Positions 15,305-25,184 are shown, numbered from the stretch's first letter. The stretch is 64,000 bases of DNA from Ruminococcaceae bacterium HV4-5-B5C (GCA_900184925.1 FXYJ02000002.1:310001-374000); one strand, 5' to 3'. Numbers and translations are program-made. Notes: generated from the sequence alone by a model not told the origin.

Positions 15305-16657
15305 TTGAAACGGAAAGCGGCGATTGCGGCGATTTCTCTGGCGATTGCGGCGATGCTTTCGGGTTGTTCCTTCGTCGGCCTTGACGCAGGGACACTCATG
15401 CACGCTCCAAAGCCGACCGGCACGAACGAAGCAGACATTCAGAAACTGCTTGACCGCACCGCCGGGGATGATTTTACCCTGAAATATCCAGCCGACGGCA
15501 ACAACCGTTCCGCAATTCTGGAGCATCCGGTGGGTGCGGCGGGTTCCGACTCTGCCGTGGCCTTCTACCAGAAAAACGACGAGCCGACCACCACGAACGT
15601 CGTTTTCATGCAGAAAAGCGGGAGTGGGTGGAAAATCATCGGCACATTCAGCGAGCAGGCCTCACAGGTGGAGCGCGTCTGCTTCGGTGACCTGGACGGC
15701 GACGGGCGCGACGAGACGATCGTCGGCTGGGGGAGCAGCCTGAACAACAACAGCTCCCTGTGCGTCTACTCGTACCACAACGGCAAAATGAGCGAGATGA
15801 AGCTCAACCAGAGTTACTCCGAAATGGAGGTTATGGACTTCCTCGGCGACGGCAGGTCGGAGATTTTCACCGCTAGCGTTACGGCGGGCGACCAGCCTGC
15901 GGCTGCAAGGCTGATTCGCATCACCGGCGGCAGCATGGAGGTCCTCGGCACCGCTCCGCTGGATGTGGGAGTCACACGGTACGCTTCGGTGAAAGCGGGC
16001 CTTCTCAACGAAAAGCAGAAGGGCATTGTGCTCGACGGCATCAAGGCCTCAAACACGATGGTTACGGAGGTTCTGTACTGGGACGCCGGGAGCAAAAAGC
16101 TTGTTGCGCCGTTTTACGACGCGGCGACCAAAACAGCGAAATATACCACACGGAGCACGTCCGTTCTTTCGAAGGATATTAACGGAGACAAGATCATAGA
16201 GATCCCGATCGTATCGCTGATGCCCGGGTATATTCCTGCCACAGCGGAAGAAGAGGATTACCTGACGGCGTGGCAGCGGTACGACACGGCCACCAACACA
16301 TTTGTATGCGTGATGAACATGGTCATCAACAATACCGACGGATACTGGTTCTCCATCCCGGACATGTGGAAGGGGAAGGTGACGGTAAAGCTCGACCCGT
16401 CTACCCGCTCGTTTTCGTTTTATCAGTGGAACGGCATCCCGACGGAAGGTTCCGCGGAGGGCACCGGGAAGCAGCTTCTGAAAATCGAGGTATTCACGAG
16501 CAAGGAGTGGAGCGGCATCTCCTCTTCGTCGAATTATTTTGAGATCTATGCGAAGGACAGCCTCGTTTATGCGGCGGCCCGCCCGACCCCGGGCAATCCG
16601 CTTTCCCTGACCGAGGCGGAGATAAAGGAAGCATTCCAGCCGATCCAGGAGGAGTAA
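15305..16657 (+). CDS. Lipoprotein with repeat-like beta domain, unknown function
   Basis: TTG at 15305 is eight bases after GGGGAGG and yields MKRKAAIAAIS; the GTG six bases earlier is too close. Residues 1-21 are a signal peptide with lipobox L-S-G-C, so the protein should be acylated and held on the outer face of the membrane. The body of 430 residues contains G-D-L-D-G-D-G-R-D-E and similar D-x-D-G-D elements near residues 115-130 and 280-290, resembling calcium-binding FG-GAP/VCBS beta-propeller blades. It precedes the two-component system by 20 bases and is probably in its operon, so a sensory accessory role is possible. Confidence 0.78.
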   Translation: MKRKAAIAAISLAIAAMLSGCSFVGLDAGTLMHAPKPTGTNEADIQKLLDRTAGDDFTLKYPADGNNRSAILEHPVGAAGSDSAVAFYQKNDEPTTTNVVFMQKSGSGWKIIGTFSEQASQVERVCFGDLDGDGRDETIVGWGSSLNNNSSLCVYSYHNGKMSEMKLNQSYSEMEVMDFLGDGRSEIFTASVTAGDQPAAARLIRITGGSMEVLGTAPLDVGVTRYASVKAGLLNEKQKGIVLDGIKASNTMVTEVLYWDAGSKKLVAPFYDAATKTAKYTTRSTSVLSKDINGDKIIEIPIVSLMPGYIPATAEEEDYLTAWQRYDTATNTFVCVMNMVINNTDGYWFSIPDMWKGKVTVKLDPSTRSFSFYQWNGIPTEGSAEGTGKQLLKIEVFTSKEWSGISSSSNYFEIYAKDSLVYAAARPTPGNPLSLTEAEIKEAFQPIQEE

Positions 16658-16677
16658 AAACAGATGGAGGGGATTCC

Positions 16678-17382
16678 TTGAAGACAATCCTAGTAGCGGA
16701 GGATGAACAGACCATCCGCGAATTTGTCATCATCAACCTGCAGCGGGCGGGTTATGAGACGCTTGAAGCCTCGAACGGCGATCAGGCGCTGGAAATCTAC
16801 GGCCGAGAAGAACAGAAAATAGACGTCGCGGTGCTTGACATCATGATGCCGGGGCAGAACGACGGCCTCGCCGTCTGCAAGGAACTGCGGCGGCGCAGCG
16901 GTTCCATCGGCATCATCATGCTTACGGCAAAAACGCAGGAAATGGATAAAGTCGGAGGCCTGATGATGGGCGCCGACGACTATGTGACGAAACCGTTCAG
17001 CCCGAGCGAGCTTGTGGCCCGCGTGGATGCGGTTTACCGCCGCGTGGCGCTCGAGCAGATGCGCAGCCGCAGTAATTTCCGCGAGGAGATCCGTTCGGGC
17101 GATTTTGTGCTGAACCTGCGAAGCCGCACGCTCCTCAGAAACAGCCAGCCTGTGGAGCTGACGCAGGTGGAGTTTCAGATTATGGAGTATTTCTTCTCGA
17201 ACCCGGGCACAGCGCTCGACCGCACCGACATTCTCCGTCACGTGTGGGGCGAGTCGTACTACGGTGAGGAGAAAATCGTGGACGTTAACATCCGCCGCCT
17301 GCGCATGAAGGTGGAGGACGACCCTTCCAGCCCGAAGCACATCGTCACCGTCTGGGGCCTCGGCTACAAGTGGGAGGCATAG
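16678..17382 (+). CDS. OmpR/PhoB-family response regulator
   Basis: The TTG start is seven bases after GGAGGGG. Residues 1-120 are a receiver domain (acidic pair E-D-E at the N-terminus, phosphoacceptor in V-L-D-I-M-M-P-G, Thr in M-L-T-A-K, Lys in V-T-K-P-F). Residues 135-230 are a winged-helix trans_reg_C domain ending I-V-T-V-W-G-L-G-Y-K-W-E. It is the partner of the histidine kinase at 17965, but a small membrane protein gene lies between them. The regulon is unknown. Confidence 0.95.
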   Translation: MKTILVAEDEQTIREFVIINLQRAGYETLEASNGDQALEIYGREEQKIDVAVLDIMMPGQNDGLAVCKELRRRSGSIGIIMLTAKTQEMDKVGGLMMGADDYVTKPFSPSELVARVDAVYRRVALEQMRSRSNFREEIRSGDFVLNLRSRTLLRNSQPVELTQVEFQIMEYFFSNPGTALDRTDILRHVWGESYYGEEKIVDVNIRRLRMKVEDDPSSPKHIVTVWGLGYKWEA

Positions 17383-17495
17383 CCTCTTTCACCCCGCTGT
17401 TTAGAGTGGGAAAATCATGAGCGCCGTTTAGCGGGAGAGCTTTGGGAATACTCCCGACACAGCATTCGCTGCTCTAAAAATTGGAGATGGTTTTG

Positions 17496-17861
17496 TTGGG
17501 CATGTGGACTGCAGTCGTGATTTTTTGGCTTCCGATTTTTACAATTATTTACGGGAACATTTACAAAAAGAAAACGCCTGACATTGACGGAAGCAACGGC
17601 TACAAAACCGCGCGGTCGCGGCTCAGCCCGGAAACGTGGGAGTTTGCCAATCACTACGCCGCCCGGGTCGGACGCATCGTCGGGTGGATTCTGCTGGTTC
17701 TTTCTGCTGCCGCTTTGTTCTTTTTGGGGAAAGGTGAGGATGCGGGAGGCTTCGGCTCCGGCATCCTCGGCGCTCAGATAGGAATTGTGGGACTTAGTGT
17801 TGCACTGACTACCGAAGCCGCGCTGAAAAAGAACTTTGACGAGAACGGCAGCCGAAAATAG
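17496..17861 (+). CDS. SdpI/YhfL-like small membrane protein
   Basis: TTG 17496 lies nine bases after GGAG; TTG 17493 and ATG 17502 are alternatives. The protein of about 120 residues has a first helix (residues 3-22), a cytoplasmic segment with N-G-Y-K-T-A-R-S-R-L-S-P-E-T-W-E-F-A-N, which follows the SdpI C-terminal family pattern, and two further helices. SdpI of Bacillus subtilis gives immunity to the SdpC toxin and signals to SdpR; YhfL-like proteins are otherwise uncharacterised. Its place between a response regulator and its kinase suggests a role in sensing or protection against a membrane-active compound. Confidence 0.7.
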   Translation: MGMWTAVVIFWLPIFTIIYGNIYKKKTPDIDGSNGYKTARSRLSPETWEFANHYAARVGRIVGWILLVLSAAALFFLGKGEDAGGFGSGILGAQIGIVGLSVALTTEAALKKNFDENGSRK

Positions 17862-17964
17862 AACGGGCTTAGGGAGCCAGCGAACTCCCGCGGGATAAGA
17901 CCCTGAATTTCAACAGCCATGGCGCAGCACAGAATGCAGTGTCACGCTGCAGGAGGAACACGGA

Positions 17965-19458
17965 ATGGAGAACAGAAACGGCGGAGCCGGAAGGACGAGT
18001 ATCGCGCGGCGCTGGATCATGAACAGCGTCGGGCTTCTGCTTCTCATTGTCGTCATTCTTGTAGCCGCGCTTTCCTTCGCCGTGCAGGGCTACGTTTATA
18101 ACGGCATCCAGTCTGCGCTGAACGGACGCTCCGACGAGCTGACGAACGTTTTTTCAACTTACGGCAGAAAATCCGCGGCGCAGTTCCTCTCCGTGGCGCG
18201 CAGTTATGTTGAGAACTTCCCCAATAAGGAGAGCATGGAGCTGATGGTCATCAACCAGAGCGGAAAGGTCATCACGACCTCCGTCGGTTTTGCACCGGAC
18301 CAGTCAGAACAAATACCGGACTATAATGCTGCGGTTTCCAGCGCGGACGACTACGGCACCTGGACGGGTACGCTCAAAAGCGGAGAGCGCGTTATGGCCG
18401 TCACCCGGGTGATCCGGAACGAGGTCAGCTCGCCGGTGGGAGCCATCCGTTATGTGGTTTCGCTGCAGGAAGCGGACCGGCAGATCTTCACCCTCGTCGG
18501 TGCGCTGATGCTTTCGGGCGCCATCGTCATCCTGTTTGTGTTTGTTTCGAGCCACTACTTTATCCGTTCCATTCTGACCCCCATCCGTCAGATCGGCGCG
18601 ACGGCCAAGCTGATCGCTCAGGGCGACTTCAAAGCCCGCATCGTCAAGACAAATAACGACGAGCTCGGCGATCTGTGCGACACCATCAACGACATGGCCG
18701 ACGAACTCGGGCAGAATGAGAAGATGAAAAACGACTTCATCTCTTCCGTTTCGCACGAGCTGCGCACACCGCTGACGGCCATCAAGGGCTGGGCGGAGAC
18801 GATCGAGTCCGGTGAGACGGACGGAGCCACGTTCCGGCGCGGCATGGGCATCATCGTCGGGGAGACGGAACGCCTTTCCGGCATCGTGGAGGAACTGCTC
18901 GACTTTTCGCGCATGCAGAGCGGCCGTATGACGCTTACGATGGACCGGATTGATCTGCTTGCGGAGCTCGGCGCGGCGGTCTATATGTTCAGCGAGCGGG
19001 CGCGCAACGAGGGTAAATTCCTTGTATACGACGAACCGGCCATGCTTCCGCCGGTGCTGGGCGACATCAACCGTCTGCGGCAGGTGTTCGTCAATGTTCT
19101 GGACAACGCGCTGAAATATACGCAGGAGGGCGGCACCATCAATGTGAGCGCCGAGGAGGAAGGCGGATTTATCCGCGTCGTCATCGCCGACGACGGCTGC
19201 GGCATCCCGGCGGAGCACCTTCCGAACGTCAAGAAGAAATTCTATAAGGCGAACCAGACGGTCCGCGGTTCCGGCATCGGCCTCGCGCTTGCGGACGAGA
19301 TCATGACGCTGCACTCCGGCAGCCTCGAAATCGACAGCCACGAAAGCGTGGGAACAGCCGTGACGATCCGCATTCCGACCTTCCGCAGACTGGAAAACGA
19401 CGCGCAGGAAAATGCGCAGGCAACAGAAAAGACACAGCAGGAAGAAAGGGACTCCTAG
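17965..19458 (+). CDS. Membrane sensor histidine kinase (HAMP-HisKA-HATPase)
   Basis: AGGAGG precedes the ATG. The protein of 497 residues has a membrane helix at 20-45, an extracytoplasmic sensor of about 125 residues, a second helix near 175-200, HAMP (200-250), HisKA with S-H-E-L-R-T-P-L-T-A-I-K-G-W, and HATPase_c with N-A-L-K-Y-T, D-D-G-C-G-I and G-S-G-I-G-L-A-L boxes. It is the kinase of the response regulator 580 bases upstream. The kinase architecture resembles PhoR/ResE/VicK proteins. The C-terminal tail is Gln/Glu rich. Confidence 0.94.
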   Translation: MENRNGGAGRTSIARRWIMNSVGLLLLIVVILVAALSFAVQGYVYNGIQSALNGRSDELTNVFSTYGRKSAAQFLSVARSYVENFPNKESMELMVINQSGKVITTSVGFAPDQSEQIPDYNAAVSSADDYGTWTGTLKSGERVMAVTRVIRNEVSSPVGAIRYVVSLQEADRQIFTLVGALMLSGAIVILFVFVSSHYFIRSILTPIRQIGATAKLIAQGDFKARIVKTNNDELGDLCDTINDMADELGQNEKMKNDFISSVSHELRTPLTAIKGWAETIESGETDGATFRRGMGIIVGETERLSGIVEELLDFSRMQSGRMTLTMDRIDLLAELGAAVYMFSERARNEGKFLVYDEPAMLPPVLGDINRLRQVFVNVLDNALKYTQEGGTINVSAEEEGGFIRVVIADDGCGIPAEHLPNVKKKFYKANQTVRGSGIGLALADEIMTLHSGSLEIDSHESVGTAVTIRIPTFRRLENDAQENAQATEKTQQEERDS

Positions 19459-20427
19459 ATGAGCAGAGAAAAAACCAGATATATCACGTCGATCGGCGGG
19501 CAGGCGCTGGTGGAAGGCATCCTGATGCGCGGCCCGAAAAAAACGGCGGTCGCCGTGCGTATGCCGGACGGCAGCATTTCCACCGAAGAACTGGGGGCTC
19601 AAAGCCTGCAGGCGAAACACGGGGTCTGGCGTCTTCCCATTCTGCGCGGGGTTGCCGCGTTTGTCGATTCGCTTTCCGTCGGGTACCGGGCGCTTTCTCT
19701 TTCCGCCGAGAAATCAACGCCGGAGGGCGAGGAGGCGGAAGAGTCCAAGTTCGACCGCTGGATCGAAGAAAAATTCGGCGACAGGACCATGAGTGTTGTT
19801 TCCACTGTTGGAGGCGTGCTCGGCGTGGCCCTTGCCATCGTCCTGTTCTTTATCCTGCCGACCTGGATCTTCAACCTGATTCAGGGCGCGGCCGGGCCGT
19901 CGATTGCGTGGTGGCGCTCCCCTCTTGAAGGCCTGATGCGCATTCTGATTTTTGTCGGATACATTGCTCTGTGCGCCGCTATCCCGGATGTGCGGCGGAT
20001 GTTTGAGTACCACGGCGCCGAACATAAGACCATCTTCTGCTATGAAAGCGGGGAGGAGCTCACGGTCGAAAATGTTCGCAGGCACCAGCGGTTCCACCCG
20101 CGCTGCGGCACGAGCTTTCTTGTGCTGATGCTGTTCATCGGCATTCTGATCGGTTTCCTGATTCCGTTTACAAACCCGTTGACGCGCACGCTGGCCAAGC
20201 TTCTCTGCATCCCGATCGTCATGGGCTTCGGCTATGAGATAATCCGCTACTGCGGCAGGAACGACAATACGCTCACGCACATTATTTCCGCCCCCGGCCT
20301 GTGGATGCAGCGCATTACCACAAAGGAGCCGGACGACGGCATGATCGAAGTCGCCATCGCCGCCATCCGCGAAGTGATCCCGGAGGACGGAAGCGACCGC
20401 GCTGCTGTTCCGGAGGATGCGGCATGA
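19459..20427 (+). CDS. DUF1385 integral membrane protein (YqhQ-like)
   Basis: The start directly follows the kinase stop. The 322-residue protein has the DUF1385 features: an N-terminal G-G-Q-A-L-V-E-G-I-L-M-R-G-P segment, a V-x-R-x-P-D-G stretch, a conserved Y-H-G-A-E-H-K-T block (putative metal-binding histidines) after the membrane helices, and H-P-R-C-G-T-S-F further on. In many Firmicutes this gene lies right before prmC and prfA, as here with prmC. Function is unknown; the His/Cys motifs suggest a membrane-embedded metal-dependent enzyme, which is inference. Confidence 0.9.
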   Translation: MSREKTRYITSIGGQALVEGILMRGPKKTAVAVRMPDGSISTEELGAQSLQAKHGVWRLPILRGVAAFVDSLSVGYRALSLSAEKSTPEGEEAEESKFDRWIEEKFGDRTMSVVSTVGGVLGVALAIVLFFILPTWIFNLIQGAAGPSIAWWRSPLEGLMRILIFVGYIALCAAIPDVRRMFEYHGAEHKTIFCYESGEELTVENVRRHQRFHPRCGTSFLVLMLFIGILIGFLIPFTNPLTRTLAKLLCIPIVMGFGYEIIRYCGRNDNTLTHIISAPGLWMQRITTKEPDDGMIEVAIAAIREVIPEDGSDRAAVPEDAA

Positions 20428-21272
20428 CTCTCGGGGAGGTTTACCGCGGGGGAAAGCGACTTCTGGAAGAAGCCGGGTGCGATTCCGCCGGCTTCGACGC
20501 GGGCTGCCTGTTTCAGAAGGCGTTCGGGCTCGACCGCCAGCAGCGCGTTATGCGGTCGGAGGAAGAAGCGGACCCGGAACAGACGGAGCGGTATCTTTCG
20601 CTCGCGCGGGGACGCGCGGACGGGAGGCCGCTCCAATACCTTCTCGGGGAATGGCCGTTTCTCGGTCTGACGCTGGAGGTGGGCGAGGGTGTGCTGATCC
20701 CGCGCGAAGAAACGGAGCTGCTTGTGCGCACGGCCGCGGAACAGCTCAAAGGCCGTGAAAACCCGGAAGTTGTCGATCTGTGTGCGGGGACGGGTGCTGT
20801 TGCGCTTGGCCTCGCTTCGCTTGTGCCGGGGGCGCGCATATCCGCAGTGGAAAAGTATGAAGACGCGCTGGCGTACCTGCGGAGGAATATTAAAAGGACC
20901 GGTTTTCCCGGCGTGAAAGCGGTTCGGCTTGATGTGCTTGACCCCGCGTCGGTGGAATGCTTTTCAACTCTTGACGCGGTCGTTTCAAACCCTCCGTATG
21001 TCTGCGCGGGCGAGATTGCTTCACTGCAGCGCGAAGTGCGGCGGGAGCCGCGCGAAGCGCTTGACGGCGGGGAAGACGGCCTCGTGTTCTACCGCGCAAT
21101 CGCCGAAATCTGGCTTCCGAAGCTGAAACCGGGCGGCGTCGCCGCCGTCGAGATCGGCGAGGGACAGGCGCGTGACGTGGAAGCTCTGTTTTCCTCAGAG
21201 CTTACGGAGATCGGGACTTTCCGGGATTTCAACGGAACGGAGCGGGTTGTCGCCGGAAAAAAGCGTAGCTGA
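20424..21272 (+). CDS. prmC: Release factor glutamine methyltransferase PrmC
   Basis: The ATG overlaps the DUF1385 stop as ATGA, with GGAGGA upstream; the longer open frame is a shadow. The 282-residue protein has a helical N-terminal domain, an R-E-E-T-E-L-L-V motif, a class I SAM-binding fold with D-L-C-A-G-T-G-A-V-A-L, and the catalytic N-P-P-Y. PrmC (HemK) methylates the glutamine of the GGQ motif in RF1 and RF2, raising termination efficiency. prfA does not follow here; recA begins 166 bases later. Confidence 0.94.
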   Translation: MTLGEVYRGGKRLLEEAGCDSAGFDAGCLFQKAFGLDRQQRVMRSEEEADPEQTERYLSLARGRADGRPLQYLLGEWPFLGLTLEVGEGVLIPREETELLVRTAAEQLKGRENPEVVDLCAGTGAVALGLASLVPGARISAVEKYEDALAYLRRNIKRTGFPGVKAVRLDVLDPASVECFSTLDAVVSNPPYVCAGEIASLQREVRREPREALDGGEDGLVFYRAIAEIWLPKLKPGGVAAVEIGEGQARDVEALFSSELTEIGTFRDFNGTERVVAGKKRS

Positions 21273-21369
21273 GACGGACTTTCCGGGATGGTTTTCCCCG
21301 ACCGGGAAGCCGCTTTGTTAACACAGTGTGAGATTCACGGGCGGGTCTGCCGGGTGCGGCGGGCCCGCC

Positions 21370-21398
21370 TTGCTTTTCCCGGAAAAATACCTTATAAT
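21370..21398 (+). promoter_or_regulatory. recA promoter
   Basis: TTGCTT at 21370-21375, 17-base spacer, TATAAT at 21393-21398. I saw no clear LexA box of the GAAC-N4-GTTC type around it. A GGCGGG/CCCGCC hairpin just upstream may end prmC transcription. Confidence 0.75.
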
Positions 21399-21438
21399 AA
21401 ACTATACATTTTCAGGCGGCGCGACGGGAGGAAACGAT

Positions 21439-22620
21439 ATGGCGGAAAAAGGTGCGGCAAGCAAAAAACTGACCAAAACGGTCACGGAAATTACAAATTC
21501 TGAAGACAAGAAGACGGCTCTGGAAACGGCTCTTGCCCAGATTGAAAAGCAGTTTGGCAAAGGGGCCGTCATGCGCCTCGGGCAGAACCAGGCCATGCAG
21601 GTGGAGGCTATTTCCACGGGATCGCTCGGGCTTGACCTTGCGCTCGGCATCGGCGGACTTCCGCGCGGGCGAATTGTAGAGGTCTACGGCCCCGAAAGCT
21701 CCGGTAAAACGACGCTGGCGCTCCACTGCGTTGCGGAAGCCCAGAAGGGCGGCGGGAATGCCGCGTTTATCGACGTTGAACACGCCCTTGACCCGGTTTA
21801 TGCCTCTGCGCTCGGCGTGGACGTGGACTCACTCCTCGTTTCGCAGCCGGATACCGGCGAGCAGGCGCTCGAAATTACCGAGGCGCTTGTGCGCTCCGGT
21901 GCCATCGACATCATTGTCATCGACTCCGTTGCGGCGCTCGTGCCCCGCGCGGAAATCGAAGGCGAAATGGGCGACAGCGTCGTGGGTCTGCAGGCAAGGC
22001 TGATGTCGCAGGCGCTGCGCAAGCTGGCGGGAGCAATCTCAAAATCCAACTGCGTGGCTATTTTCATCAACCAGCTTCGTGAAAAGATCGGCATTGTCTA
22101 CGGCAACCCGGAGGTTACGACGGGCGGCCGTGCGCTGAAATTCTACGCTTCCGTACGGCTCGACGTCCGCAGGGGAGAGTCGATCAAGAACGGCAACGAT
22201 CAGATTGGCTCGCGCACCCGTGTGCGGGTCGTGAAAAATAAGATTGCTCCGCCGTTCCGCACTGCGGAATTCGACATGATGTTCGGGCAGGGCATTTCCC
22301 ACACCGGCGAGGTGCTCGACCTCGGCGTAGAGCTCGACGTCGTCCAGAAGAGCGGTGCATGGTTCGCGTACGGCGAAACACGTCTCGGGCAGGGCCGCGA
22401 GAATGCGAAAGCGTTCCTCGACGAGCACCCGGAGATGAAGGAAGAGATCGAAGCGAAGATCCGTCAGGGCGACAATGCGGCGAAGCTTTTCACCAAGAAT
22501 TCGCCCAAACCGTCGCCGTCCGGTGGCGTAAAGCCCGTTAAGACAAAAGAGGCCGCCCCCGAGGCGGAGGACGGTTCCCGTTACGACGCGGATATCGACA
22601 TTGAGGCCGACGACACATGA
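21439..22620 (+). CDS. recA: Recombinase RecA
   Basis: The ATG at 21439 follows GGGAGG; the frame is open further upstream but unlike RecA. The 393-residue protein has the Walker A segment G-P-E-S-S-G-K-T-T, the I-D-V-E-H-A-L-D-P motif, L1/L2 DNA-binding loops and an acidic C-terminus ending in E/D residues. It binds single-stranded DNA, promotes strand exchange and triggers LexA cleavage. The N-terminal 20 residues before S-E-D-K-K are longer than in E. coli RecA. recX follows with overlapping stop/start codons. Confidence 0.98.
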   Translation: MAEKGAASKKLTKTVTEITNSEDKKTALETALAQIEKQFGKGAVMRLGQNQAMQVEAISTGSLGLDLALGIGGLPRGRIVEVYGPESSGKTTLALHCVAEAQKGGGNAAFIDVEHALDPVYASALGVDVDSLLVSQPDTGEQALEITEALVRSGAIDIIVIDSVAALVPRAEIEGEMGDSVVGLQARLMSQALRKLAGAISKSNCVAIFINQLREKIGIVYGNPEVTTGGRALKFYASVRLDVRRGESIKNGNDQIGSRTRVRVVKNKIAPPFRTAEFDMMFGQGISHTGEVLDLGVELDVVQKSGAWFAYGETRLGQGRENAKAFLDEHPEMKEEIEAKIRQGDNAAKLFTKNSPKPSPSGGVKPVKTKEAAPEAEDGSRYDADIDIEADDT

Positions 22621-23234
22621 TGCTCACCGCCGCCGAACCGCGCGGAAAAAGCCTTGTGGCCCTCTTCCTCGACGGAGAAAAAGCGGCGGACATTGACGCG
22701 GAGGTCTACCTCGGGTGCGGTCTCCGGCCCGGCGACGAGATTGACGACGAGCGGCTGCATGAAATCATCACCGCAAGCGACACCCGGCGCGCGGAGCGGA
22801 AGGCCATGTATCTGCTTGGCTACCGGGCGCACTCCGAACGGGAGCTTGCCCGCAAGCTCGGCCGCACCGTCCCGCGCGAAACCGCCGAGAAGGCCGCTTC
22901 GCGCATGAAGGAGCTTGGCTTTGTGAACGACGGGGAATATGCCCGCACGCTCGCAAAAGAGCTTTTTACCCGGAAGCATTTTGCCGCCGGGCGCGTCCGC
23001 CTTGAACTGATGCGCCGGGGAATCCCGAGCGAACTGGCCGAGGAGGCGGCGCGGGAGGCACAGACCGATCCGCGTGATTCGCTCCGCGAACTGGTCGGGA
23101 GAAAATATGCACGGTGCCTCGGTGACGAAAAGAGCCGCCGCAGAACGGCCGCCGCCCTGCAGCGTCTCGGTTACCGGTGGGACGACATCCGGTGCATCCT
23201 TGAAGAATTTACGGAACATAATGCGGAGGAATAA
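22617..23234 (+). CDS. recX: RecA regulatory protein RecX
   Basis: The start overlaps the recA stop (ATGA). The protein of 205 residues has a short N-terminal beta region and then the repeated three-helix units of RecX ([15 protein letters not shown], and [11 protein letters not shown]). RecX binds the RecA filament groove and limits its activity. Tight overlap with recA supports translational coupling and stoichiometric control. Confidence 0.92.
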   Translation: MMLTAAEPRGKSLVALFLDGEKAADIDAEVYLGCGLRPGDEIDDERLHEIITASDTRRAERKAMYLLGYRAHSERELARKLGRTVPRETAEKAASRMKELGFVNDGEYARTLAKELFTRKHFAAGRVRLELMRRGIPSELAEEAAREAQTDPRDSLRELVGRKYARCLGDEKSRRRTAAALQRLGYRWDDIRCILEEFTEHNAEE

Positions 23235-24581
23235 ATGGCAGATTCGGTAGGAATGATTAATCTCGGCTGCGCCAAAAATCAGGTAGACGGAGAGATTATG
23301 CTCGCCGCGCTGAAAAACGCGGGTTACACCGTGAAAGACGACGCGGCGCTTGCCGATGTCGCCATTGTCAACACCTGCGGTTTTATCACCGCAGCCAAAC
23401 AGGAAGCCATCGACGAGATTTTGGAGCTTGCCCGGCTCAAAAAAGAAGGCAGGATCCGCGCAATTGTCGTTACCGGCTGCCTCGCGGAGCGCTACCGGGA
23501 AGAAGTCCGGAAAGAGATTCCGGAGGCGGACGCCGTCGTGGGCATCGGCGCGGACGGAGACATCGTTTCCGTCGTGCGGAAGGTGCTCGGCGGAACCGCA
23601 GAAGAGGACTTTCCCGACAAGACGCTTCTCCCGCTCTGCGGCGAGCGCATGCTCCTGACGCCGCGCTGGTCGGCTTACCTTAAGATCGCGGAAGGGTGCA
23701 GCAACCGCTGCTCCTACTGTGCGATCCCGATGATCCGCGGCCGCTACCGCTCCCGCACGCTGGAAAACGTGGAGGAGGAAGCCCGCCGCCTTGCGGAGAA
23801 CGGCGCGAAAGAGCTGATCCTCATCGCACAGGACACGTCGCGTTACGGCATTGATCTTTACGGCAAGCCGATGCTGGCGGAACTCCTGCGCCGTCTGGCC
23901 GGAATTGAAGGCATCGAGTGGCTTCGTGTGCTTTACGCATACCCGGACACTGTGACCGACGAGCTGATTGAGACGATTGCGGCGGAAGACAAGGTTGTGA
24001 AGTACCTCGACCTTCCGCTCCAGCACTGCAATGAAGAAATTCTGCGCTCCATGCGGCGCGGCGGCAGCCGCGCGGAACTGGACGCGCTTATTTGCAAAAT
24101 GCGCGCGGCGATTCCGGGCCTCGTGCTCCGAACCACGCTGATTGCGGGTTACCCCGGTGAAACGGAAGAGCAGTTCGATGAGCTGTGTGCCTTTGTGAGG
24201 GAAACACGCTTCGAGCGCCTCGGGTGCTTTGCCTATTCGCAGGAGGAGGGTACGGCCGCCGCCGCGCTCCCCGGCCAGATTGACGAGGAAGAAAAGCAGC
24301 GCCGCGCCGAGACGGTTATGGAAATTCAGATGAATCTCATGCAGGAAATGGGAGAACAGATGGAAGGCAAAACCTTCCGGGTTCTGACGGAGGGCTTCGA
24401 CCGGTACGCGGACTGCTGGTTCGGCCGGTCGTATATGGATTCGCCCGACGTTGACGGGAAAATCTATTTTCGTGCGACGGGGAAAAAGCCCGTTCCGGGC
24501 CGTTTCGTGAACATCCGGGTAACCGGCTGCATCGACGGCGACCTGACAGGGGAAACCACGGAAGAGAGGGAAACGGAATGA
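23235..24581 (+). CDS. rimO: Ribosomal protein uS12 methylthiotransferase RimO
   Basis: The 448-residue protein starts right after recX. It has the N-terminal UPF0004 domain (I-N-L-G-C-A-K-N-Q-V-D, three Cys for one Fe-S cluster), the radical SAM Cys triad C-S-N-R-C-S-Y-C, and a C-terminal TRAM domain. The motif K-N-Q-V-D, versus the K-M-N-x-x-D of MiaB, favours RimO. RimO methylthiolates an Asp of ribosomal protein S12. The ribosome site is within recX. Confidence 0.94.
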   Translation: MADSVGMINLGCAKNQVDGEIMLAALKNAGYTVKDDAALADVAIVNTCGFITAAKQEAIDEILELARLKKEGRIRAIVVTGCLAERYREEVRKEIPEADAVVGIGADGDIVSVVRKVLGGTAEEDFPDKTLLPLCGERMLLTPRWSAYLKIAEGCSNRCSYCAIPMIRGRYRSRTLENVEEEARRLAENGAKELILIAQDTSRYGIDLYGKPMLAELLRRLAGIEGIEWLRVLYAYPDTVTDELIETIAAEDKVVKYLDLPLQHCNEEILRSMRRGGSRAELDALICKMRAAIPGLVLRTTLIAGYPGETEEQFDELCAFVRETRFERLGCFAYSQEEGTAAAALPGQIDEEEKQRRAETVMEIQMNLMQEMGEQMEGKTFRVLTEGFDRYADCWFGRSYMDSPDVDGKIYFRATGKKPVPGRFVNIRVTGCIDGDLTGETTEERETE

Positions 24582-25150
24582 ACCTGCCTAATAAGCTGAC
24601 GCTTCTGCGTGTCTTTCTGGTGCCGGTATTCACGGCGCTCCTGATTTACCCCGCCCTGCCGTTCCACTCCGCCTGGGCGCTGCTGGTGTTTCTCGGCGCT
24701 TCGCTGACCGACCACTTCGACGGCAAGATTGCCCGCGAGCGGAACCTTGTTACCAATTTCGGAAAGTTCCTCGATCCGCTTGCCGACAAACTCCTTGTGA
24801 TTACCGCTCTTGTATGCTTCCTGAGCCTGGGGCTCGCGGATATCTGGTGCGTGCTCATCATCATCGCGCGCGAGCTGATGGTGACGTCGATCCGTCTGCT
24901 GGCTCTGCAAGAGGGCGGCACGGTGATTGCAGCAAATAAGTGGGGCAAGGCGAAAACGGTGAGCCAGATGGTCGCGATCCTTTATATTCTGGCCTGCCGC
25001 AGCACGCAGGAGCTGCTGTCTTTCTCAGGAAATGCGCCGGAGCTCGTCCTTGTGGGAAATGTGCTTCTCTGGATTGCGGCCGGACTGACGGTTTTTTCCG
25101 GTGCAGTTTATTTCAAGCAGAATATTCACCTGATTTCAGCCCAAAAATAA
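24578..25150 (+). CDS. pgsA: CDP-diacylglycerol--glycerol-3-phosphate 3-phosphatidyltransferase
   Basis: The ATG overlaps the rimO stop. The 190-residue membrane protein has the CDP-alcohol phosphotransferase motif D-x2-D-G-x2-A-R-x8-G-x3-D-x3-D, seen around residues 46-68, and about five or six helices. It makes phosphatidylglycerol phosphate, the first committed step to PG and cardiolipin. The recA-recX-rimO-pgsA order is a common rearrangement of the Bacillus rimO/pgsA/recA neighbourhood. Confidence 0.94.
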   Translation: MNLPNKLTLLRVFLVPVFTALLIYPALPFHSAWALLVFLGASLTDHFDGKIARERNLVTNFGKFLDPLADKLLVITALVCFLSLGLADIWCVLIIIARELMVTSIRLLALQEGGTVIAANKWGKAKTVSQMVAILYILACRSTQELLSFSGNAPELVLVGNVLLWIAAGLTVFSGAVYFKQNIHLISAQK

Positions 25151-25155
25151 AGATG

Positions 25156-25184
25156 TTTACAGAACTGCAAAACTGTACTATACT
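25156..25184 (+). promoter_or_regulatory. Promoter of the cysE-cysS T-box transcript
   Basis: TTTACA at 25156-25161, 17-base spacer, TATACT at 25179-25184. A second TATACT occurs near 25226 between the arms of a GTAACA/TGTTAC inverted repeat (25203-25236). Confidence 0.65.

Noticed and set aside
21300..21438. LexA operator before recA
   Set aside because: I looked for GAAC-N4-GTTC and close variants around the recA promoter and found none.
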